Below are positions 6,643 to 13,708 of a stretch of DNA of 14,001 bases, one piece after another. Where the stretch lies: assembly GCA_964550165.1 (NCBI GenBank), contig CAZJYC010000064.1:1-14001 (forward strand). Reading direction: 5' to 3'. Position 1 is the stretch's first letter; each line of letters begins with the position of its first letter. The stretch is from CAZJYC01 sp964550165 (GTDB taxonomy: Bacteria; Acidobacteriota; Aminicenantia; Aminicenantales; Aminicenantaceae). The notes below the pieces were generated by a model. The model had not been told where the DNA came from and searched no databases. It saw nothing but the letters and a program-made list of their open reading frames with translations. The translations under genes and the position numbers were made by a program.

Positions 6643-6665
6643 ATGTGTTCGCAAAAGAGACACAT
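6643..6665. promoter_or_regulatory. Candidate activator site, dyad ATGTGT-N11-ACACAT
   Basis: Perfect 6-bp arms (6643-6648 and 6660-6665) with 11 nt between them lie about 195 bp upstream of the predicted sigma-54 start. Enhancer sites of Fis-type HTH activators are usually such dyads, bound by a dimer. It lies between the activator gene and its presumed target. Confidence 0.35.
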
Positions 6666-6936
6666 TTGAGGAAAATCAGACGGAAAACGAGGCCATTTTC
6701 TGAACTTTTCTCATAGCTGTCTTACAATCCTCCTTTGCTGGAATACGGCATTATGTTCATAGCAAAAATGATGCTCATCCCTCTCAAGAATGCATCCCAA
6801 ATTCCGTGAAAAAAGATTATTCTCTTCAAATCGCTCAATTTAGGATGCTCGCCCCTCCTAACATGTTCTTGTCTTTTGAGTGCATCTGTGGTAGGTATCA
6901 AAGGGACAAGAAAGTCCTTAGGCCATTCGGATCAAA

Positions 6937-8295
6937 ATGGATGTCCTTTTCCTCACTGATAAGCCCGATGCTTATTTCTCTTTGAAGAGAACCCTGTCTC
7001 AGGATAGATTCAACGCCATTCTCTTTTTAAAAAGGCATAATTTCTACTCTTTGATCAGAAAAAAGGAAATAAGAATAGTGATTCTCGAATCCACGATTGA
7101 AGAAATTTCAGATTTCGCATTGCTCAAGGCTATCAAGAATTATGACCCCCTTATTGAAGTTATCCTCATCGGACCGAGCATTACCGAAGAGAAAATCATC
7201 GAAGCCATTGAGGCCGGAGCCATGGATTATCTTCCTCAGCCGGTGAACGCAAAAATGCTAAATCCAATTCTAGACCGGATCAAGCACAAAACCCAGACCC
7301 GCAGAGAAACTTTAAGGTTAGAGAAAAAACTCGTCGAAAAATATTTGTTCCAGGGCATGGTGGGCAGAAGTCCCTCCATGCTGGAAGTCTTTTCCTTGAT
7401 AGAAAGAGTGGCCAAGCATTCTGTCCCAGTTCTTATCACGGGGGAGACAGGAACAGGTAAGGAAATGGTTGCCCAGGCCATACACAATCTAAGCCCCCGC
7501 TGCAATCGCAAGATTGTTATTTGCGACTCCACATCCATTCCAGAGACTCTGTTTGAGTCCGAGCTTTTTGGCTACCTCAAAGGGGCTTTTACCGGAGCAG
7601 ATAAATCCAAGAATGGACTCTTCAAGGAAGCTGATGGCGGAACGATTTTTCTGGACGAAATAGCAGAAATTCCGGTCAGTGTCCAGTCAAAGCTTCTCCG
7701 CGTTCTGGAAGAGCATCAGTTTCGGCCTCTTGGCTCAAACCAGAATGAGAAAGTGGATGTGAGAGTCATCTCTGCCACCAGCCGCGATTTAAGGGAGCTG
7801 ATAAAAAAGGAAAGATTCAGGGAAGACCTTTTTCATAGAATCAATATCGTTGAAATCAAGCTTCCCTCTCTCCGGGAAAGGAAAGGTGATATCCCCTTGC
7901 TGTTCAGCTATTTTCTGGATAAATTTAACAGAAAATTCGGGAAGAAAGAGCTTGGCATCTCTCAAAGGGCAAAAAAAGTCTTGTTGAGTTATTTCTGGCC
8001 AGGAAACGTGCGGCAGCTCGAGCATGTCATGGAGAGGTCAGTCATGCTCTGTCAGGAGAGTTTTTTAGACATAAAAGATTTGCCTGATTTTCTCAAAGAG
8101 CTCGCCGAGGAAGATAAAGGTGATATGCAAGAATTGTATCCTTTTTCCGCGCTGAGCCTTGAAGAAGTGGAGAAGAGGCATATTCTGGAAATTCTGAGGA
8201 GAGCAAAGAACAACAAACGGAAAGCAGCAAAGATGCTAGGCCTCAACCGCCAGGCTCTTTACCGAAAGCTCAAAAAGCACGGCATTCCTTTTTGA
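6937..8295 (+). CDS. Sigma-54-dependent activator, NtrC/PilR type, with degenerate receiver domain
   Basis: A 452-residue bacterial enhancer-binding protein. Residues 1-115 have the CheY-like receiver layout but lack the phosphorylation site. Glu51 (VILES) stands where the phosphoacceptor Asp should be, Gly79 replaces the conserved Thr/Ser after the fourth strand, and Gln101 (LPQP) replaces the invariant Lys. Only one acidic residue (Asp8) remains of the N-terminal pair. Residues about 140-370 form the AAA+ domain: Walker A GETGTGKE 169-176, the sigma-54-contacting GAFTGA loop 216-221, and Walker B GTIFLDE 235-241. The arginine-finger region REDLFHRI follows. Residues about 424-452 are a Fis-type helix-turn-helix (AAKMLGLNRQALYRKLKKH). 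It is divergent from the PilX-like gene, whose promoter is a perfect sigma-54 site, so local activation is likely. The start at 6937 has only a weak ribosome site. The degenerate receiver suggests control without a cognate kinase, or by protein contact. Confidence 0.95.
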   Translation: MDVLFLTDKPDAYFSLKRTLSQDRFNAILFLKRHNFYSLIRKKEIRIVILESTIEEISDFALLKAIKNYDPLIEVILIGPSITEEKIIEAIEAGAMDYLPQPVNAKMLNPILDRIKHKTQTRRETLRLEKKLVEKYLFQGMVGRSPSMLEVFSLIERVAKHSVPVLITGETGTGKEMVAQAIHNLSPRCNRKIVICDSTSIPETLFESELFGYLKGAFTGADKSKNGLFKEADGGTIFLDEIAEIPVSVQSKLLRVLEEHQFRPLGSNQNEKVDVRVISATSRDLRELIKKERFREDLFHRINIVEIKLPSLRERKGDIPLLFSYFLDKFNRKFGKKELGISQRAKKVLLSYFWPGNVRQLEHVMERSVMLCQESFLDIKDLPDFLKELAEEDKGDMQELYPFSALSLEEVEKRHILEILRRAKNNKRKAAKMLGLNRQALYRKLKKHGIPF

Positions 8296-8408
8296 TTTGT
8301 TCCCCTTCTATTCTGTATAGAGGACTCATTCCGCGCCCAGAAATATCCGAATGACAGACGCCGTAAAACACAAAGAAGGTTGGATTTTTTAAGGAATTCA
8401 AGCCCAAA

Positions 8409-8425
8409 AAGCGTTCCATACGCTT
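8409..8425 (-). terminator. Weak hairpin after the minus-strand operon
   Basis: On the minus strand AAGCG-TATGGAA-CGCTT is followed by TTT, just past the stop codon at 8428. A 5-bp stem with a short T-run makes a weak intrinsic terminator at best. The 132 bp between the two converging genes here holds no stronger candidate. Confidence 0.3.
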
Positions 8426-8427
8426 CC

Positions 8428-9264
8428 CTATATTTCAACTCTGAAAACGCCTTTAAAAGCAAAGGCAAAAATGATGGAGAGGACAAAATAGACGATCAGC
8501 CAGTGGATGTGCCATCCAAAGAGGTTCATTTTTTTTGGTGGATAGACGACTTCCCATGTTTTGAGCGGAAGATTTCTGGGAAGAGGGGACTCCCCGGGAT
8601 TGAACAGCTCGTCGAGAAAATCGCGAACTTTTTTTGGGGATATCCTGGCCAGAGGCTTGGCCCCGACAGCGACTTTTTTTGTAACTTTCTGACCGTTGAC
8701 GCTCAATGTGAGTTCATGGAGCCCGTTTCGACTGGGCCGGATGCGCCAGCTTACCTCCCGTTCTTCTTCGATCCTGAGAGGAGGGGTCTCAACGTCAAGT
8801 CCAAGGGAGGCGGCCAGACTTATATCGATAGCCATGGGGTCGTGACTTTCGTCCAGTTTGACTTTCACGAGCGTTTTCTGAGCGGGGGATAGCGACTGAT
8901 AACCAAACCAGAAGTTGAGCTGGATGAGGATCAAAAGGAGCGGAACAATCATCACCAGCAGCGGCTTGGCCGAATAGCCGATGTATGTGAGGTTGTAGCG
9001 GAAAATGTTCGCCTGGGCTTTGAGCGAAAGGCCGAGATTATCCTTGAACAGGCGGAGCTCCAGCAGATGGGCTTTTATTTTATTCTTGACCCGCCGAATC
9101 CCCTGCTGGTTGGATGTCAGCCGGAAAACAAAAAGCATCAAAAGCGCTGTCAGCAAGGAGATAAGACACATGCCGACCCAAGGGCTCATACTCCGAAAAG
9201 GGTAAAAGATGACTTCAAAGGCCTTTCCGAACAACGAGTTGAAGACCCACATCCTATCCTTCAC
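8428..9264 (-). CDS. EMC3/YidC(Oxa1)-superfamily-like membrane protein with periplasmic insertion
   Basis: A 278-residue membrane protein whose first half has the layout of the DUF106/EMC3 branch of the Oxa1/YidC superfamily. A transmembrane helix at about 29-48 is followed by a basic coiled-coil stretch, SNQQGIRRVKNKIKAHLLEL, at 51-70. A second helix follows at about 100-118 (PLLVMIVPLLLILIQLN). About 125-245 is a soluble, beta-rich region (for example GLHELTLSVNGQKVTKKVAV), and a third helix lies at about 254-272. By positive-inside charge, the coiled coil is cytoplasmic and the beta-rich region periplasmic. Superfamily members insert membrane proteins, but this role is not shown for this branch. 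It is the last gene of the operon, 35 bp after the small RHH-like gene. The start listed is GTG 9264; ATG 9252, preceded by AAGGATAGG, is an equally plausible start. Confidence 0.7.
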   Translation of the reverse strand: MKDRMWVFNSLFGKAFEVIFYPFRSMSPWVGMCLISLLTALLMLFVFRLTSNQQGIRRVKNKIKAHLLELRLFKDNLGLSLKAQANIFRYNLTYIGYSAKPLLVMIVPLLLILIQLNFWFGYQSLSPAQKTLVKVKLDESHDPMAIDISLAASLGLDVETPPLRIEEEREVSWRIRPSRNGLHELTLSVNGQKVTKKVAVGAKPLARISPKKVRDFLDELFNPGESPLPRNLPLKTWEVVYPPKKMNLFGWHIHWLIVYFVLSIIFAFAFKGVFRVEI

Positions 9265-9299
9265 CTAACGCAAAATCTGCAGTTCTTTCGCAAAAAGCT

Positions 9300-9491
9300 T
9301 TAGGATATGTAACCCAATCCTTTGAGCTTTTTCTTGATTTCCTCCTCAGAGTCAGACTCTTCGAGCTTGGCCATCTCCTTCTCCAGGCAATGGCTGATGA
9401 ATTCTTCTGGGGAGGAGTAGCCTGCCATTTTGGCATATTTTTTGACCTTTTCCACGAGCTCCTTGTCCAGTTTGATTTTCGCTTTACCCAT
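9300..9491 (-). CDS. Small ribbon-helix-helix-like protein ending in a GLGYI tail
   Basis: A complete 63-residue protein starting at ATG 9491, 6 nt after AAGGAG. Residues 4-10 (AKIKLDK) would be the DNA-contacting beta strand. ELVEKVKKYAKMAGY (11-25) and SPEEFISHCLEKEMAKLE (27-44) would be the two helices of an Arc/MetJ/CopG-type fold, with the usual small-residue turn between them. The tail is acidic then basic and ends LKGLGYIS. A short GLGY-type ending like this is, from memory, also seen at the C-termini of some sulfatase and AlkP-family proteins. It sits 10 bp after the Tat-exported AlkP-like gene and before the membrane protein gene, so it is co-transcribed. It could be an operon autoregulator. 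No toxin partner of a normal toxin-antitoxin pair is adjacent. Confidence 0.75.
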   Translation of the reverse strand: MGKAKIKLDKELVEKVKKYAKMAGYSSPEEFISHCLEKEMAKLEESDSEEEIKKKLKGLGYIS

Positions 9492-9501
9492 AATTTTCTC
9501 C

Positions 9502-11493
9502 TTAAACGGAAAATATCGATTTGCCTCTCATCTCTTTCGGTTTTTCGATGCCAAAGATGGCAAGGATTGTCGGAGCTAAATCGTGGAGCGCTGGAGATTC
9601 ATGTCCAATCGGGCGGTTGGTGAGCAGGATTCCGGGAAGAATCTCCGGCGCCATACAATGGTCTCCGCTCCATTTCGCTTCATTGGTCTCGATAATTTCC
9701 TTGGGAATTCTTCCCAAAGGAGAGCCCCAGGAAACACGGTAGCCATGGTTATAGCCGACGATAATCTCCGGCGCGTTTTCGACGTAAGGACCGTGATAGA
9801 CATCTTTGGCGACAAAGGCCCTGAGAACTGGTCTCTCTCCTGTCTTTGGGTCGACGAAATTTTCTAATTTATGGGCGATTTCCCGGACAAGTGCTTCCTT
9901 TTCCTGGCCGGGATTGACGATGCCTTCGGCTTCTCTTCCCCTCTGGTTGATGTAAAGGCCGTTCAGGCCGATGGCGTAGGCCTTGGTTTTGGACCAGTTT
10001 GTGTTCAGGAAAAAAGCTTCCTGACCCTGTTTCCATCTGTTGATAAGGCTGTGGTAGCCGTTTTCCAAGAGCCAGGTGTTGAGGTTGAATGCATGGCGGA
10101 AAGGTGAAAAGCCGTGATCGGACATAACGAAAAGGACAGTGTCTTTGTCTGCCTTTTCCATGGCCCTGGCCAGGAGCTTGTCCATGGCGATATAGATTTT
10201 TTCGATAGTGTCTCCGTATTTTACAGCCAGGCCCGCATCGTATTGAGGATGGCCTTTATCGATCAGGCGCCAGAACATGTGCTGCCGCTGGTCTGTGCTC
10301 GAGACATAGTAAAAAAGCAGCCCTGATTCAAACCTCTCCAGTTCATAGTCATACATCTCCTCTCTTTCCTTCAGGACAAAATCGTCCTGCTGGAGGAACT
10401 CGCTGTCGTCGAGAACATCGTTGTCCAGAGCAGAGGTGTCGGCCGGAAGGCCTTTGGTGAAGAAGGGGCCAAATCTTTTTTCCAGCTCCTCAGAATATCC
10501 CTTGGGTGTTGAGATGGGAAGGGCTGCATGAGCGGGGTCGATGTTAACCGGTGAGATATAGAGCTTGAACTCAGGCCGCACTTCCTTCAGGTAGAACATA
10601 CAGATCCCGCTCACGCTTTGAGTGGGAATCATGTTGAAGTGAACTCTTATCCACGGACTCCATTCCCCCTGTTTGAGGATGAATTCCTGGTCCTGAATCG
10701 AGACCTTGGCCACAGGGTTTTCGGGGTCGAGGAAGACCTTGAATTTTATGGCGGATTTCGGCCTGTCTTTTTTGAACGTGTTTGTCGGTCCTGGAAGCTC
10801 GGCTTCGACTTTGTTGTCAAAGACATAGACTTCATGGATTTCTCCGCCGCCGATGTCTTCTTTGATCTCTCTGGTTTCGGTCGTGTAGTAGTTGAAGATG
10901 CCATAGCTTCCAAGAATATCCGGGGTTCCCATCCCGGAAAGTGTCCTCTGTTTTGTCGCAGCGGGCGGGTAGTTGGAGGGGATTTTGAAGATTGTGGCCG
11001 GGATATCATGGTCCTCAAGAATCTGCCAGAAGGCTCTTCCCTTGCGCAGCAGTTTCACCTCTCCACCGGAGAGAGGAAGCACAAGGTTTCCAAGCCGGAA
11101 TGTCTTTTTCGCTTCTTCGGTCCTTGAGGCTGAAAATTCAGGAAAATAGCGCTCTGGATCCCTGTGGACAAAGTCAAAGATGCCATGGCCTCCGGGATCC
11201 ATACCCGTGATAAAATTCGACCAGGCCACAGGGCTCTGGGGCGGAATGCTCGTCTGAAGAGGCCGAAAATCTCCCTGGCTGGCTAAAGCCTGGAAGTGAG
11301 GAAGCTTGCCTTCTTTCATCCAGACCTGGAGGAGATGCGGGTCCATGCCGTCAAAACCGAGGACTATGATTTTTTTGCCTGTCTCCTTCTTGCCAAAAGT
11401 TTTTGTCACCAAGTCTTTGCCGCGGCCCAAGGCCAGCAAAGACGCTGTCGTCAGTCCGAGCTTGATAAATTCTCTACGGTCGAGTGTCTTCAT
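9502..11493 (-). CDS. Tat-exported AlkP-superfamily phosphohydrolase/phosphodiesterase (COG3379-like)
   Basis: A 663-residue enzyme of the alkaline phosphatase superfamily, type I phosphodiesterase / predicted phosphohydrolase-phosphomutase branch. Residues 1-24 are a twin-arginine signal (DRREFIKLG then a short hydrophobic stretch), so the protein should fold in the cytoplasm and be exported. Two-metal ligands are visible: Asp48 (GFDGMDP), Asp401 and His405 (STDQRQHMFW), Asp459-His460 (SDHGF) and His612 (SGDHC). The likely nucleophile is Ser87 (QSPVAW). Residues about 215-310 form a beta-rich insertion between the metal-binding halves. It starts at ATG 11493 behind GAGGG, overlapping the end of the upstream paralogue by 20 nt, which suggests translational coupling. 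Substrate is unknown; a phosphodiester or phosphomonoester of a lipid, sugar or nucleotide are all possible. Confidence 0.88.
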   Translation of the reverse strand: MKTLDRREFIKLGLTTASLLALGRGKDLVTKTFGKKETGKKIIVLGFDGMDPHLLQVWMKEGKLPHFQALASQGDFRPLQTSIPPQSPVAWSNFITGMDPGGHGIFDFVHRDPERYFPEFSASRTEEAKKTFRLGNLVLPLSGGEVKLLRKGRAFWQILEDHDIPATIFKIPSNYPPAATKQRTLSGMGTPDILGSYGIFNYYTTETREIKEDIGGGEIHEVYVFDNKVEAELPGPTNTFKKDRPKSAIKFKVFLDPENPVAKVSIQDQEFILKQGEWSPWIRVHFNMIPTQSVSGICMFYLKEVRPEFKLYISPVNIDPAHAALPISTPKGYSEELEKRFGPFFTKGLPADTSALDNDVLDDSEFLQQDDFVLKEREEMYDYELERFESGLLFYYVSSTDQRQHMFWRLIDKGHPQYDAGLAVKYGDTIEKIYIAMDKLLARAMEKADKDTVLFVMSDHGFSPFRHAFNLNTWLLENGYHSLINRWKQGQEAFFLNTNWSKTKAYAIGLNGLYINQRGREAEGIVNPGQEKEALVREIAHKLENFVDPKTGERPVLRAFVAKDVYHGPYVENAPEIIVGYNHGYRVSWGSPLGRIPKEIIETNEAKWSGDHCMAPEILPGILLTNRPIGHESPALHDLAPTILAIFGIEKPKEMRGKSIFSV

Positions 11494-13708
11494 TTTTTTC
11501 CCTCACTTTTTTATTGTAATCCAAATTAAGATTCTGGACATCGACCAAGGAGTGGCCGTCCATGTGAGAAGGGACCTGGATTCCGAAAAGCTCGAGGGCA
11601 GTCGGAGCAATGTCCATAATGGAGGGATCGGCTGCCTTTGTTTTTTTAGTGCAAAAGAATATGCCCGGCACAATCCTGGGATCGATGCAGTGGTCGCCGC
11701 TCCAGGCTTTGATGTTGTCCTCAAGGACAGAGCGGTTGACTTTTCCCTTCACCGAATCCCAGGACACCCTGTATCCTTTGTTGTAGCCGACGATAAGGTC
11801 AGGGCAATTGTTCTTGTAAGGGCCGGCCGGAAGCTCATCCCTGTCGAAAATCTTGTTGATGGCAATCAAATTTTTCTCTTCATCCTTGAGGCCGCTCAAT
11901 TTTCGGATCAGCTCCTCTTTCAGTGCTCTTGTCTCTGCGTCCTTGCTGACCGTTCCTTTTGATTCCCGCCCTTTTTGGTTGACGTATAATCCGCCCAGGC
12001 CCAGAGCATAGGCTTTTGTCTTTTCCCAGTCGACATCCTTGAACCATTCTCCGCTTTCTGTTTTTTCTTCTTTAAGCGAAAGATAGCCGTTGAGATAAAG
12101 CCAGGAATTGAGGTTGACTCCCCGGCTGAAGGATTTAAACCCGTGGTCGGACATGACGATGAGAACACCTTTGTTGCCGATTTTTTCCAGAACCTGTCCC
12201 ACTAACTCATCCATTTTCTGGTAAAGCTCCTCGATAACTTTTGCGCTCATTGTGTCTTGGCCGCTGCAAAGCGCCGGATGGCCCTTATCGAGGTAGCGCC
12301 AGAACATGTGCTGGATGCTGTCTGTTGTCTCAAAAACGCAGGTGATAAGGCCTTTTTTAACTTTGGTCATAGCATTGAAGAGCATGTTTTCCCACTCTTT
12401 ATGGTTGGAATAGGTCAATTCCAAAAAGGCTTTCTCGCTGAGGGCTCCTTCGTTGAGAGCCCAGGTGTCATTGGCCTCACCCAGAGTGATGTAACTTCCC
12501 AGGAGTTTTGCCAGGTAGACCGAGTAAATAAAAGGTTGGGAAATGGGCAGAGCCGGCTTTGCCGGGTCGATGTTGAGCGGAGTGAGGTACATCTTGAAGT
12601 GGGGATGAATTTGCGAAATATAGAAGCGGCAGATGGCTTTGACTTTCATCCCCAAGCCTGGCCGAAACGTGAGCCTGATCCAGTCGGAGAAAGCCTGTTT
12701 TTTCAGCTTAATCTTCTGGCCAGAGACTTTGAGCCGAGCCTCGTCCTTGTCCTTATCGAGGATGATTGTTAGCGGGAGGCGCATCTCTTCTTCTTTTCGA
12801 AGAAGCGAGTTTTCCGGGCCAGGAATGTAGGTTTCAACGCTGCTGCCGTTGACAGAGACGGGAATAGTCACTCCGCCTTCCTGATCCTTGATGTCATTCC
12901 TGTCGGAACTATAATAGGCAAAAGTTCCCTGGCTGCCTTTGAGGTCTGGAACGCACATTCCGGAGAGGAGGTGACCCCGAAATTTTTCTGGAGGAAACGT
13001 GATGGGCACCCTGAGGATTGTGCTGAAAATTCCTTTTTCCCCAAGGATTTTCCAAAAAGGTATGCTTTTGCGCATGTTTCTGATCTCGGGTTTGGAAAGA
13101 GGAATTTTGTATTTTCCCAAGGAGAGGAATTTTTTTGCTTTTCCGATTTGGGCTGAAGACAGATGGGGAAGATAAGTGCGGGGGTCCCGGCCAAGGAAAT
13201 CAAAAATATTGTGTTTTGCAGGGCTGGCGCCTGTCATGAAGGACGACCAGGCGACAGGGGAGATGGCCGGCGTGGTCGTCTGGAGCCGGGTGTATGTCCC
13301 CTGTTTTCTGATTTTTGAAAAGTTGGGAAGCGTTCCTTCTGACATGTATTTCTCGACAAGGGTTGGCTCCATGCCATCCAGGCCGATGATCACCAGCCTG
13401 TTGATGGAGCTTTTTTTGTAGGCCCTTTGTCCTTTGATCACGCGGAAGAGAAAGCGGAATGGCCAGGAGAGAATGGAAAAAACTGCCAGGAAGAATGTCA
13501 GGAAGAGGATAAGAAAGGAAGACAGGAAAGCAAACCCGGCTCCAGGCCCCACATAGGCCTGAAGAGGCGGGCCGAGGACAAGCAAGAGAAGAAAAAAAAG
13601 GGGATATGCAGCTTTTTTTGCAAAAAGCTTTTTTTTCTCTTGAGCTTTCGGGTTAAAGAAACCCTTCAAAATTGTATACGACAATGAGATTCGTGTTTTA
13701 TCTTTCAT
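11474..13708 (-). CDS. Membrane-anchored AlkP-superfamily phosphohydrolase/phosphodiesterase (COG3379-like)
   Basis: A 744-residue paralogue of the downstream Tat-exported enzyme, with the same domain order. Metal ligands are Asp111 (GLDGMEP), Asp463 and His467 (TTDSIQHMFW), Asp521-His522 (SDHGF) and His673 (SGDHC). Ser150 (ISPVAW) is the likely nucleophile. Instead of a Tat signal it has a basic N-terminus and two hydrophobic segments at about 34-51 and 57-82, joined by AYVGPGAG. A basic stretch (RFLFRVIKGQRAYKK) follows the second segment. Positive charges on both sides suggest a hairpin, with the catalytic domain in the cytoplasm. If the first segment is cleaved as a signal peptide, the second still points inward. 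The ATG overlaps the upstream stop as ATGA (13705-13708), and the 3' end overlaps the next gene by 20 nt. Substrate unknown. Confidence 0.88.
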   Translation of the reverse strand: MKDKTRISLSYTILKGFFNPKAQEKKKLFAKKAAYPLFFLLLLVLGPPLQAYVGPGAGFAFLSSFLILFLTFFLAVFSILSWPFRFLFRVIKGQRAYKKSSINRLVIIGLDGMEPTLVEKYMSEGTLPNFSKIRKQGTYTRLQTTTPAISPVAWSSFMTGASPAKHNIFDFLGRDPRTYLPHLSSAQIGKAKKFLSLGKYKIPLSKPEIRNMRKSIPFWKILGEKGIFSTILRVPITFPPEKFRGHLLSGMCVPDLKGSQGTFAYYSSDRNDIKDQEGGVTIPVSVNGSSVETYIPGPENSLLRKEEEMRLPLTIILDKDKDEARLKVSGQKIKLKKQAFSDWIRLTFRPGLGMKVKAICRFYISQIHPHFKMYLTPLNIDPAKPALPISQPFIYSVYLAKLLGSYITLGEANDTWALNEGALSEKAFLELTYSNHKEWENMLFNAMTKVKKGLITCVFETTDSIQHMFWRYLDKGHPALCSGQDTMSAKVIEELYQKMDELVGQVLEKIGNKGVLIVMSDHGFKSFSRGVNLNSWLYLNGYLSLKEEKTESGEWFKDVDWEKTKAYALGLGGLYVNQKGRESKGTVSKDAETRALKEELIRKLSGLKDEEKNLIAINKIFDRDELPAGPYKNNCPDLIVGYNKGYRVSWDSVKGKVNRSVLEDNIKAWSGDHCIDPRIVPGIFFCTKKTKAADPSIMDIAPTALELFGIQVPSHMDGHSLVDVQNLNLDYNKKVREKNEDTRP

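Larger units (their letters stand above)
6427..6936. other. Divergent regulatory region between PilX-like gene and sigma-54 activator
   Basis: About 510 bp of AT-rich DNA. It contains the ribosome site and sigma-54 promoter of the minus-strand gene near its left end and two candidate activator sites in the middle. I could not identify a convincing promoter for the plus-strand activator gene, nor a second -24/-12 site. A 32-codon frame at 6618-6716 is present but unconvincing. The length is generous for a promoter region and leaves room for DNA looping. Confidence 0.6.

Noticed and set aside
6618..6716. A 32-codon frame on the plus strand starting MNYGHFYPD in the regulatory region
   Set aside because: No ribosome binding site, unremarkable composition, and it spans the candidate activator dyad. 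It is better explained as chance in AT-rich DNA.
11306..11962. Long plus-strand open frame (218 codons) opposite the AlkP-like genes
   Set aside because: It lies antisense to well-supported enzyme genes, has no ribosome site, and its residues show no family pattern. It is a shadow of the opposite-strand coding bias.
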